Shown piece after piece: positions 1-5,983 of a stretch of DNA of 20,737 bases (positions are counted from its first letter, which is position 1; every line of letters starts with the position of its first letter). The notes below the pieces were generated by a model. That model was not told the origin of the DNA and did not search any database. It worked only from the letters and a program-made list of their open reading frames with translations. Location: NCBI GenBank assembly GCA_016280345.1, contig JAEEGN010000111.1, positions 1 to 20,737 on the forward strand, in the 5' to 3' direction. This DNA comes from Selenomonadaceae bacterium. Lineage in GTDB: Bacteria > Bacillota > Negativicutes > Selenomonadales > Selenomonadaceae. Made by a program: the position numbers and the translations under genes.

Positions 1-2
1 AT

Positions 3-575
3 TACCGGCGCTTTAAGATCAAGAGCGCCGAGGGAAAGCCTGATGATTTCCTCTCCATGCGTGAAGTCACCACGCGACGTTATGGCAAACCGGAAATTGA
101 GGATATGCCGGATCTCATTGTCATCGATGGCGGCAAGGGGCAGCTCAGTTCGGCCCTTGAAATCATCCGTGGCGCCGGACATCGGGAAGTTCCGGTCATT
201 GGCTTGGCCAAGCAGTTCGAGTGGATTTTCGTCGAGGGAGAATCCAAGCCGGTGATTCTGCCGCGCTATAGCCAAGCCCTGTATCTCATGCAACGCATCC
301 GTGATGAGGCGCATCGTTTCGCCATCACCTATCACCGGAGGCTACGAGGTAAGCGTAATCTCGTTTCCGTGCTCGACCATGTCAACGGCATTGGCCCGAA
401 GCGGCGTCAGGCCCTGTGGAGTCATTTCGGAAGCCTGGCGAAGATCAAGAAGGCGACATTGGAGGAACTGGCGGCGGCACCGGGCATGACACGGCCGGCT
501 GCCCGGGGGGTTTATAATTTCTTCGCGGCGCAGGCGGCGCTGGGACAGAAGCAATCCGTGGAAACGGCTGAGTGA
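3..575 (+). CDS. uvrC: UvrABC system protein C, C-terminal part (5' end outside the window)
   Basis: UvrC makes both incisions around a bulky DNA lesion after loading by UvrA and UvrB, in cytoplasmic nucleotide excision repair. Only the last 190 residues are present, and the frame is open from base 3. Visible are the RNase H-like endonuclease core that makes the 5' cut, with the Asp-bearing DLIVIDGGKGQL motif, and the DEAHRFAITYHR segment that carries the family's catalytic His. A helix-hairpin-helix tail follows (VNGIGPKRRQALWSHFGS, then a second hairpin near TLEELAAAPGM). The stop is TGA. No clear terminator follows before the promoter of the next gene, so some read-through is possible. Family assignment is secure; the N-terminal GIY-YIG domain lies outside the window. 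Confidence 0.97.
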   Translation, partial: YRRFKIKSAEGKPDDFLSMREVTTRRYGKPEIEDMPDLIVIDGGKGQLSSALEIIRGAGHREVPVIGLAKQFEWIFVEGESKPVILPRYSQALYLMQRIRDEAHRFAITYHRRLRGKRNLVSVLDHVNGIGPKRRQALWSHFGSLAKIKKATLEELAAAPGMTRPAARGVYNFFAAQAALGQKQSVETAE

Positions 576-619
576 CGCAGTATGCCGCCAGATATGCTGC
601 CTTTCTATGAAAATAGGAC

Positions 620-653
620 TTGACAAACGTCGCATCAGGTTCAAAAGTATAAA
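620..653 (+). promoter_or_regulatory. Putative sigma-A promoter of the FtsZ-like gene
   Basis: A perfect TTGACA lies at 620-625. The best -10 is unclear: AAGTAT at 645-650 gives a 19-bp spacer, and TATAAA at 648-653 gives 22 bp, longer than usual. The position, 34-67 bp before the ATG at 687, suits the promoter of a single gene. Confidence 0.4.
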
Positions 654-686
654 GGATGAAATCATTTTCCGAAGGGGGAATTCCCT

Positions 687-1886
687 ATGGAACAGGAGAT
701 GCCCATCACCAACGCGATTATCCGCATCAAGGTGCTCGGTGTAGGAGGCGGCGGCAACAGTGTTCTGCTGCGGCTGGCGAAGGATCAGATGCCGGGCGTG
801 GAGCTCATCGCGGTCAATACTGACGCCAAGCAGTTGGCGGTGCTTCAGGCGGCCGGCGTGCAGACCATACAGATCGGAAAGAACTTGACGAAGGGGCGTG
901 GGACAGGTGGAGCGGCGGAGCTTGGGGAGCAGGCAGCCGCCATAGATGAGAATGTTCTTCTGGCGGCGGTACGTGACGCGGATCTCGTGTTCGTGACCGG
1001 TGGCATGGGGGGCGGTGTCGGCACCGGCGCGGCGCCGGTGATCGCTCGCCTCATCCATCGCCTGGGAATACTTACGGTGGGAATTGTGACGGCCCCCTTC
1101 AGTTTTGAAGGGCGGCGCAAGCAGCGCATTGCCAGCGAAGGAATCGCGCGGCTGCAATCTTCGCTGGACGCTCTTATCGTAATCCACAATGACAATCTCA
1201 TGAAGATTCTTCACAGTCGCCGCATGCCTCTGGTGGAAGCGTTCCAGGAAGCAGATGGTGTCTTGCGCCAGGCAATCCGCTGTATTTCCGAGGTCATCCT
1301 GATGTCTGGTATCATCAATGTCGATTTTGCTGATGTGACGACGATTCTTCGCCAGAGCCCAAGCAGTGACGCAATCTTGGGTATAGGCATCAGCGAGAAT
1401 GGCCGGGCGGTCGAGGCGGTCAAGAATGCAATCGAAAGCCCGCTGATTGAGCGATCCCTGGAGGGGTGCCGGGGAATCATCCTCAATATCAGCGGCGATG
1501 AACAGTTAAGCTTGTATGAGGTTAATGACGCTTCGCGCTACATATACGAGCATACGCACCCGGATGTGAATATCATTCTGGGTACGGTCATCGAGAAGGG
1601 ATTGGGGGACCGCGTGCGGGCCACTCTGGTGGCGACGGATTTTATTGACAGCGTGGTGCACAAGGACGCACTGTTGGAATCCCGTCGCCTTGGCCGGGCT
1701 ATCGCCCAGGCTGTTCCGGATTCCGAGGAGGATGAGCCGGAGGCAGAGTTGCCTTCGCCAGCACCAGCGCCGGCAAGAAAGCCGTCCGGCATCGATGATC
1801 TCACTGTGCCGGATTTCATGAGCGGGAAAACGGTTGGTGCCTTTCCCTCGTTTCCCTTGGGGAAGAAAAATCCGCCGCATCCTTGA
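687..1886 (+). CDS. Divergent FtsZ-family tubulin-like GTPase, probable second FtsZ
   Basis: The 399-residue protein aligns over its length with FtsZ, the cytoplasmic GTPase that polymerises into the division ring. The nucleotide loops are recognisable: GVGGGGNS (18-25), VNTDA (43-47), GGMGGGVGTGAAP (105-117), FEGRRKQ (140-146). The T7 synergy loop NVDFADV (211-217) keeps the two Asp residues that complete the GTPase site of the neighbouring subunit. The tail ends with DDLTVPDFM (370-378), which resembles the C-terminal peptide binding FtsA, SepF or ZipA, followed by 21 extra residues. Odd features are Val111 where the signature GGGTGTG has Thr, TKGRGTGGAAELG in place of the usual RGLGAGxxPxxG, and IVIHND for IVIPND. 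It lies between uvrC and threonine genes, not in a division cluster, and seems monocistronic. GAAGGGGG precedes the ATG. I infer a paralogue; whether it treadmills or divides cells is unknown. Confidence 0.9.
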   Translation: MEQEMPITNAIIRIKVLGVGGGGNSVLLRLAKDQMPGVELIAVNTDAKQLAVLQAAGVQTIQIGKNLTKGRGTGGAAELGEQAAAIDENVLLAAVRDADLVFVTGGMGGGVGTGAAPVIARLIHRLGILTVGIVTAPFSFEGRRKQRIASEGIARLQSSLDALIVIHNDNLMKILHSRRMPLVEAFQEADGVLRQAIRCISEVILMSGIINVDFADVTTILRQSPSSDAILGIGISENGRAVEAVKNAIESPLIERSLEGCRGIILNISGDEQLSLYEVNDASRYIYEHTHPDVNIILGTVIEKGLGDRVRATLVATDFIDSVVHKDALLESRRLGRAIAQAVPDSEEDEPEAELPSPAPAPARKPSGIDDLTVPDFMSGKTVGAFPSFPLGKKNPPHP

Positions 1887-1910
1887 GAAGGAAACTCGTT
1901 GGCTGAGAGA

Positions 1911-1957
1911 AGTGGTCCCGGAGAAGGCTTTGCCTGGAGGGGCCGCTTTTCTTTTTG
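1911..1957 (+). terminator. Intrinsic terminator after the FtsZ-like gene
   Basis: AGTGGTCCC (1911-1919) pairs with GGGGCCGCT (1939-1947) over 9 bp with two G-U pairs. An inner AGGC/GCCT hairpin is possible. The run TTTTCTTTTTG follows at once. It separates the FtsZ-like gene from the threonine operon. Confidence 0.8.
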
Positions 1958-1975
1958 TTGCCTGTCCGCAAAGGC

Positions 1976-2004
1976 TGGAAAAATGATTCCGGGTATGATA
2001 TACT
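1976..2004 (+). promoter_or_regulatory. Putative sigma-A promoter of the ACT-hom-thrB operon
   Basis: TGGAAA (1976-1981, four of six -35 positions) and TATACT (1999-2004, five of six -10 positions) are separated by 17 bp. The start point would be near 2011. The short leader contains a TTGAG-CGAA-CTCAA hairpin at 2037-2050, but I see no Thr- or Ile-rich leader peptide. Confidence 0.5.
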
Positions 2005-2071
2005 AGAGCGAGTCCATCGAGGGTATTCACCGGGGATTGAGCGAACTCAACAGGGTACGGAGGCGTTAGGC

Positions 2072-2518
2072 TTGCAAAAAAGAAGGCACAATTTTTATCT
2101 CGTCAATGAGGAAATTCTGCCGGAGGCAATCAAAAAGACGATTCGGGTGAAGGAACTGCTGAATAAGGGAGATGCCAAGACCATTAACGAAGCGGTGAAG
2201 AAGATGGCACTCAGCCGGAGTGCATATTACAAATACAAGGATTATGTTTTTCCGTTTTATGAATCTTGTCTGAACAAGATCATCATTCTGTCGCTCGTAT
2301 TGGAAAATCGGAAGGGCGTTTTATTGAGCGTTTTGCATACGATTTCCCTGGATTCCGGCAATGTGCTGACAATCCATCAGGAGATTCCGCAGCAAGGGGT
2401 GGCCGATGTGACCATTTCGGTTGATACCGCGAATCTTGCCGCTGGTCTCGAGGCGTTGATTGAAAAGCTTCAGGCGACGGATGGCGTAAAACAGCTGAAA
2501 GTCCTTGGTCGGAATTAA
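2072..2518 (+). CDS. UPF0735/PheB-type ACT domain protein
   Basis: A 148-residue protein resembling the PheB/YszB (UPF0735) family of Firmicutes, which is usually about 147 residues. The N-terminal half has the family pattern FYLVNEEILPEAIKKT and SRSAYYKYKDYVFPFYE, a small helical DNA-binding-like section. The C-terminal half (about residues 70-148) is an ACT domain with LSLVLENRKGVLLSVLH and GVADVTISVDT; ACT domains often bind amino acids. I chose the TTG at 2072 because GGAGG at 2059-2063 lies 8 nt upstream and the protein then begins at the family's N-terminus; an in-frame ATG-like start at 1955 would place the promoter inside the gene. It comes just before hom, so a role in sensing or tuning threonine or aspartate-family synthesis is likely, but this is inferred. 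Confidence 0.88.
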   Translation: MQKRRHNFYLVNEEILPEAIKKTIRVKELLNKGDAKTINEAVKKMALSRSAYYKYKDYVFPFYESCLNKIIILSLVLENRKGVLLSVLHTISLDSGNVLTIHQEIPQQGVADVTISVDTANLAAGLEALIEKLQATDGVKQLKVLGRN

Positions 2519-2537
2519 CAGAAGAAAGGAATGCGTC

Positions 2538-3842
2538 ATGAAACAACCGATAAAAATCGGCTTATTGGGTTCCGGAACCGTCGGGACCGGCGTCGTTCGT
2601 GTCTTGCAGAAGAATGCGCACGAGATTGAGCAGAAGGTGGGGGCGCCGGTTGAAGTCAAGACTGTACTGGTCCGGGATATCCACAAGATGCGTCCGTATC
2701 TGGAAGGGATCCAATTGACGGACGATATGGAGACGATTCTCAGGGACGATGAGATTGGTATTGTCGTGGAACTCATGGGAGGGCTTCACCCGGCGCGGGA
2801 ATATATGCTCGCCGCCATGGAGGCCGGGAAGCATGTCGTGACTGCCAATAAGGACGTCGTGGCCCAGTTTGGGCGGGACATGTTCGAGATGGCAGAACGG
2901 AACCAGGTGGAGTTCCTGTTTGAGGCGAGTGTGGGCGGTGGCATTCCCATCGTGACACCGCTGAAGGAATGCCTGACCGCGAACCGGATCACTGAGGTTA
3001 TAGGCATCGTCAACGGCACAACTAATTATATGCTGACCAAGATGACACAGTGTGGCAGCGATTACGCGGCGGTTCTTCGGGAGGCGCAGGAAAAAGGATA
3101 TGCAGAAGCGGATCCGGCGGCGGATGTCGAGGGGCTGGATGCGGCGCGGAAAGCAGCGATACTGGCCTCGCTTGCCTTTAATACGCGGGTGAGTCTGGAG
3201 AATGTTTCGGCAGAGGGGATAACCCGCATTACGCCAGAGGATATTGATTACGCCCGGGAACTGGGGTATGTCGTCAAGCTCCTGGCAATCGCCCGGGATT
3301 TGGGCGACCAAGGCATCGATGTCCGGGTGCATCCGGCGTTCCTGCCGGTGGGCCATCCGCTGGCCGCGGTCAGCGATGTTTTCAACGCGATCTACATTAA
3401 GGGCAACGCCATTGGAGAGGCGATGTTTTATGGCCGTGGGGCGGGGGCACTGCCAACGGCATCTGCGGTCATTGCCGATATTGTGGCGGCTGCCCGCGGC
3501 CTGGTGCGGGGAAACGCACAGGGGGTTGGTTGCACTTGCTTCGAGCACAAGCCTTTCTGCCCACTGGAAGATACCATTTCCGCCTATTACATACGTTTGT
3601 TGGTGGCGGACCAGCCGGGCGTATTGGGCGCCATTGCCACGACTTTCGGAGACCAGGGAGTAAGCCTGAATTCTGTCATTCAGACAAGACGTGTCGGACC
3701 ACAGGCAGAAATCGTCGTTGTCACCCATCAGGTGCAGTACAGGAAGATTTTGCAGGCGGAGCATTGCTTGACACAGTTGCCGGTCGTGTCGAAGATTTCC
3801 AATGTGATTCGCGTTGAAACGGCAGCGGAGGGAAATGGGTAA
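2538..3842 (+). CDS. hom: Homoserine dehydrogenase
   Basis: It reduces aspartate semialdehyde to homoserine with NAD(P)H, the branch point to threonine and methionine. The protein has 434 residues, the usual size for the monofunctional enzyme. A Rossmann motif GLLGSGTVGTG opens the protein, followed by TANKDVVA, the active-site section EASVGGGIPIV and NGTTNYML, and the substrate-binding PAADVEGLDAARKA. The last 80 residues or so form an ACT domain (LLVADQPGVLGAIATTFGD), the usual site of threonine feedback inhibition. No aspartokinase is fused. The ATG at 2538 is chosen because GAAAGGA sits 8 nt upstream and the start matches the family. It follows the ACT protein by 19 nt and overlaps thrB by one base (TAATG), which suggests coupled translation. 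Confidence 0.97.
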   Translation: MKQPIKIGLLGSGTVGTGVVRVLQKNAHEIEQKVGAPVEVKTVLVRDIHKMRPYLEGIQLTDDMETILRDDEIGIVVELMGGLHPAREYMLAAMEAGKHVVTANKDVVAQFGRDMFEMAERNQVEFLFEASVGGGIPIVTPLKECLTANRITEVIGIVNGTTNYMLTKMTQCGSDYAAVLREAQEKGYAEADPAADVEGLDAARKAAILASLAFNTRVSLENVSAEGITRITPEDIDYARELGYVVKLLAIARDLGDQGIDVRVHPAFLPVGHPLAAVSDVFNAIYIKGNAIGEAMFYGRGAGALPTASAVIADIVAAARGLVRGNAQGVGCTCFEHKPFCPLEDTISAYYIRLLVADQPGVLGAIATTFGDQGVSLNSVIQTRRVGPQAEIVVVTHQVQYRKILQAEHCLTQLPVVSKISNVIRVETAAEGNG

Positions 3843-4762
3843 TGGAAAGATCAGTCAAGGTTCGTGTTCCCGGGACCAGCGCCAATTGCGGCCCCGGGTT
3901 TGATACGTTGGGAGTCGCCTGCACAATCTATAACGATTTGGAGCTGACCCTTTTGTCAGAGGAACGGCTTGAGATCGAGATCAAAGGCGAAGGAGCCGAC
4001 CATATCCCCACGGATGCTCGTAATATGATCTGGCGGTCTGTTCAGACGCTCCTCAGCCGCGCTCATCTGGAGAAAGAGTTTCCGGGTGCCCGCATGAAAA
4101 TGCTCAACCGGGTGCCGCTTTCCCGAGGATTAGGCAGCAGTGCCGCCGCGATCGTGGCCGGGTTGAAGGCAGCCAATATCCTTATCGATAATTATTTCAG
4201 CCGCCGGGAACTCCTGGAAATCGCAACGGAAATCGAGGGGCATCCGGACAACGTGGCGCCGGCCATTTTTGGCGGGTTCACGGTTAGCCTGCTTCACCGG
4301 GGTCGGGTGGAGAGCTTTTCTTTCCAACCGCGGCTTTCCTTGAAGCTGGTCGTGGCAGTGCCATCGTTTTCGCTGTCAACGAAAGAAGCCCGGAACGCTC
4401 TTCCGGAGACGGTTCCGCTCCGGGACGCTGTTTTCAACGTGAGTCGGGCGTCGCTTTTGGTGGCGGCTCTTTCCCGGGGCAACGTCCGGTTCCTGCGCCA
4501 TGCCTTTGAGGACGCGCTTCACCAGCCTTACCGGGCGAAGCTGATTCCGGGGATGTACGAGGTAATCGATGCCGCCGTGGAGGCGGGCGCAGTCGGAGCG
4601 GCTATGAGTGGTGCCGGGCCTTGCCTGATTGCCTATACACTGGACCACATCGCGGAGGTCAGCAACGCCATGACAGGTACCTTCAGGAAGCATGGGGTGG
4701 AAGCCCGGAGTCTGGTTCTGGACATCGACCGCCGGGGCGCGCATATCGCGAAAGAAGGGTGA
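3842..4762 (+). CDS. thrB: Homoserine kinase (GHMP family)
   Basis: It phosphorylates homoserine to O-phosphohomoserine with ATP, the step before threonine synthase. The 306-residue length is normal. The N-terminal GTSANCGPGFDTLGVA (11-26) is the family's substrate-binding signature. PLSRGLGSSAA (92-102) is the GHMP phosphate-binding loop, and the C-terminal MSGAGPCLIAY is the third GHMP motif. The ATG overlaps the hom stop by one base. Threonine synthase (thrC) does not follow; the next 424 nt have no gene, so thrC must be elsewhere. Confidence 0.96.
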   Translation: MERSVKVRVPGTSANCGPGFDTLGVACTIYNDLELTLLSEERLEIEIKGEGADHIPTDARNMIWRSVQTLLSRAHLEKEFPGARMKMLNRVPLSRGLGSSAAAIVAGLKAANILIDNYFSRRELLEIATEIEGHPDNVAPAIFGGFTVSLLHRGRVESFSFQPRLSLKLVVAVPSFSLSTKEARNALPETVPLRDAVFNVSRASLLVAALSRGNVRFLRHAFEDALHQPYRAKLIPGMYEVIDAAVEAGAVGAAMSGAGPCLIAYTLDHIAEVSNAMTGTFRKHGVEARSLVLDIDRRGAHIAKEG

Positions 4763-4839
4763 AGCGTCGTCGCTTTTCCCCGTGGCACTGGGTATTACCT
4801 CAAATAGTATGAGCGATTGAAGAAAGGGAGCAGACAAGA

Positions 4840-4910
4840 AAAAGGAAAGTGATTGTCGGGTGGACGCTACCCTTTATGAGGTGCGTTTTTGCCGGAATCA
4901 CTTTCCTTTT
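4840..4910. repeat. 15-bp perfect inverted repeat enclosing a terminator
   Basis: The 15-mer ending GTGATT at 4840-4854 is the exact reverse complement of 4896-4910. The arms are A/G-rich and T/C-rich and are 41 nt apart. The arm length makes chance unlikely. It could be a long terminator stem that works on both strands or the remains of a small inverted-repeat element. No target-site duplication was found. Confidence 0.75.
4864..4890 (+). terminator. Probable intrinsic terminator of the threonine operon
   Basis: ACGC-T-ACC (4864-4871) pairs with GGTGCGT (4880-4886), 7 bp with one bulged T and an 8-nt loop, and T4886-4890 forms the U-run. It lies inside the 15-bp inverted repeat, so the two pairings could stack into one long terminator about 100 nt after thrB. 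Confidence 0.55.
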
Positions 4911-4917
4911 CAATTGG

Positions 4918-4947
4918 TTGAGAAAAATAAGTCTTTTGTCTTATGAG
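4918..4947 (+). promoter_or_regulatory. Possible upstream promoter of the str operon
   Basis: TTGAGA (4918-4923, five of six) and TATGAG (4942-4947, four of six) are 18 bp apart. The predicted start near 4954 coincides with the 5' arm of the structured segment at 4953-5069. It would make a tandem promoter pair with the stronger one at 5102-5130. Confidence 0.35.
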
Positions 4948-4952
4948 GCTTT

Positions 4953-5069
4953 CTTCCTGGCGATGAGGCTTCCGACCTTGTCGGCTTGCTGACACAGATC
5001 GGACGAAACGGGAAACACTCTTTCCGTTCTTGTCAATGATACCATTTTGGAAAATGATACGCCAGGAAG
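4953..5069. ncRNA. Candidate structured RNA or leader, three hairpins in a closed stem
   Basis: CTTCCTGGCG (4953-4962) pairs with CGCCAGGAAG (5060-5069), 10 bp. Between them lie three local hairpins. CCGAC/GTCGG is at 4972-4984. AACGGGAAA/TTTCCGTT is at 5007-5028, extended by GAC/GTC at 5002-5004 and 5032-5034. A 9-bp stem joins 5039-5047 to 5052-5060. I see no convincing ORF. On the + strand it would be a leader of the L7Ae-str transcript if the promoter at 4918 is used. On the - strand an AT-rich hairpin with one mismatch (4943 to about 4929) followed by five U could end a small RNA, but I find only a weak - strand promoter. It matches no RNA family I recognise. Folding by eye is not proof of an RNA. 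Confidence 0.3.
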
Positions 5070-5101
5070 CGTGTGCATGGAAAATATTGATAAAATAATT
5101 G

Positions 5102-5130
5102 TTGACATTTAGTCTGGCAGGTGCTATCAT
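5102..5130 (+). promoter_or_regulatory. Strong sigma-A promoter of the L7Ae-str operon
   Basis: A perfect TTGACA (5102-5107) and TATCAT (5125-5130) are separated by exactly 17 bp. The preceding 25 bp are very AT-rich (AATATTGATAAAATAATT), like an UP element, as expected for a highly expressed ribosomal operon. The start point would be near 5137, giving a leader of about 50 nt. Confidence 0.82.
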
Positions 5131-5186
5131 GTACGAGTGCCTGTGCGAAAGAAAAAACCGGATGGTTTGTTCCGGGAGGGACTGAT

Positions 5187-5432
5187 ATGACGCTGGATAC
5201 GCTTACCGAAGCACCGCATGTGACTGGTATCAAGCAGGTCAGCAAGGCGGTTGGAAGGGGAAACGCACGGGCGGTGTTCCTTGCAGGGGATGCGGATGAA
5301 CGCGTGATTGGGCCGCTGAGGGCGTTATGCCAGGAAAACGGCGTCGAGGTTGTGGATGCCGCGACGATGCTCGAGCTTGGTAATGCCTGCGCGATTGAAG
5401 TCGGCGCGGCGGCGGCGGCAATCCTGAAATGA
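5187..5432 (+). CDS. L7Ae/L30e-family ribosomal protein (YbxF-like K-turn binder)
   Basis: An 81-residue protein of the L7Ae/L30e/S12e/Gadd45 fold. In Bacillus its counterpart YbxF lies just before rpsL and binds kink-turn RNA. Visible are GIKQVSKAVGRGNARAVFLAGDAD, the nucleotide-facing start of the fold, and the later GVEVVDAATMLELGNACAIEVGAAAAAIL. The ATG at 5187 is chosen because GGGAGGG lies 7 nt upstream; a longer frame from 5121 would begin inside the promoter. In most Firmicutes this gene follows rpoC, but here thrB is upstream. The exact role, ribosomal or RNA-binding, is not settled by sequence. Confidence 0.9.
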   Translation: MTLDTLTEAPHVTGIKQVSKAVGRGNARAVFLAGDADERVIGPLRALCQENGVEVVDAATMLELGNACAIEVGAAAAAILK

Positions 5433-5442
5433 CAAATCGTTA

Positions 5443-5480
5443 AAAATCTGCTTTCCTATTATATATAGAAAGCAGGTTTT
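5443..5480 (+). terminator. Attenuator-like hairpin between the L7Ae gene and rpsL
   Basis: AAATCTGCTTTC (5444-5455) pairs with GAAAGCAGGTTT (5468-5479) over 12 bp with one G-U pair, and one further A-T pair. Loop of 12 nt, followed by TATAAAT. The U-run is short, so this may be a leaky terminator or processing site that sets the ratio of L7Ae-type protein to the ribosomal genes. Confidence 0.5.
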
Positions 5481-5521
5481 ATAAATCATGAATTTTCAAT
5501 ATGAAGGAAGGAGGTGCATGT

Positions 5522-5899
5522 ATGCCTACGATTAATCAGTTGGTCCGCAAGAGCAGACAGAGCATGCAGGAGAAATCGACGGCACCGGCACTCAAGAATT
5601 GCCCTCAGAAGCGTGGCGTTTGCACGAGAGTCTACACTACGACCCCCAAGAAGCCGAACTCGGCGCTTCGCAAGGTGGCCCGTGTCCGCTTGACGAATAG
5701 CATTGAGGTCACGGCGTATATCCCGGGGATCGGTCACAATCTTCAGGAACATAGCGTTGTTCTGATCCGCGGCGGCCGTGTCAAGGACCTGCCGGGCGTC
5801 CGCTACCACATCATCCGTGGTTCGCTGGATACCGCCGGCGTTCAGGACCGGAACCAGGGCCGTTCGAAATACGGTGCGAAGCGCGCGAAGAAGAAATAA
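5522..5899 (+). CDS. rpsL: 30S ribosomal protein S12
   Basis: The 125-residue S12 sits at the decoding centre of the small subunit. It has the conserved TTTPKKPNSALRKVARVRL and HNLQEHSVVLIRGGRVKDLPGVRYH. Lys43 and Lys88 (counting Met) are present, the residues most often changed in streptomycin-resistant strains, so this looks like the sensitive form. Asp89 is the site of RimO methylthiolation in other species. The ATG at 5522 is chosen because AAGGAAGGAGGT lies 6 nt upstream; an in-frame ATG 21 nt earlier is unlikely. It is first of the classic str genes. Confidence 0.98.
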   Translation: MPTINQLVRKSRQSMQEKSTAPALKNCPQKRGVCTRVYTTTPKKPNSALRKVARVRLTNSIEVTAYIPGIGHNLQEHSVVLIRGGRVKDLPGVRYHIIRGSLDTAGVQDRNQGRSKYGAKRAKKK

Positions 5900-5983
5900 C
5901 GCGGCTTGCTGTGTCTCTTGACGCTTCGGCGATTGGAGACGCGCATCCCGAAAGGTGAAGATTGAGGAAAAGGAGGGATTGGA

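Noticed and set aside
4943..4971. Direct repeat ATGAGGCTT (4943-4951 and 4963-4971), considered as a repeat array
   Set aside because: Only two 9-bp copies 20 bp apart; no further units, so no CRISPR or iteron array.
4959..4996. A C/D-box-like pair (GCGATGA and CTGA) in the structured segment, suggesting a K-turn for the L7Ae-type protein
   Set aside because: The 3-bp non-canonical stem fits, but the C-stem beyond the GA pairs does not form and the first box overlaps the closing stem.
4867..5130. An 87-codon - strand open frame in the gap before the L7Ae gene
   Set aside because: No ribosome site, no family resemblance, low-complexity composition, and it starts inside a strong + strand promoter.
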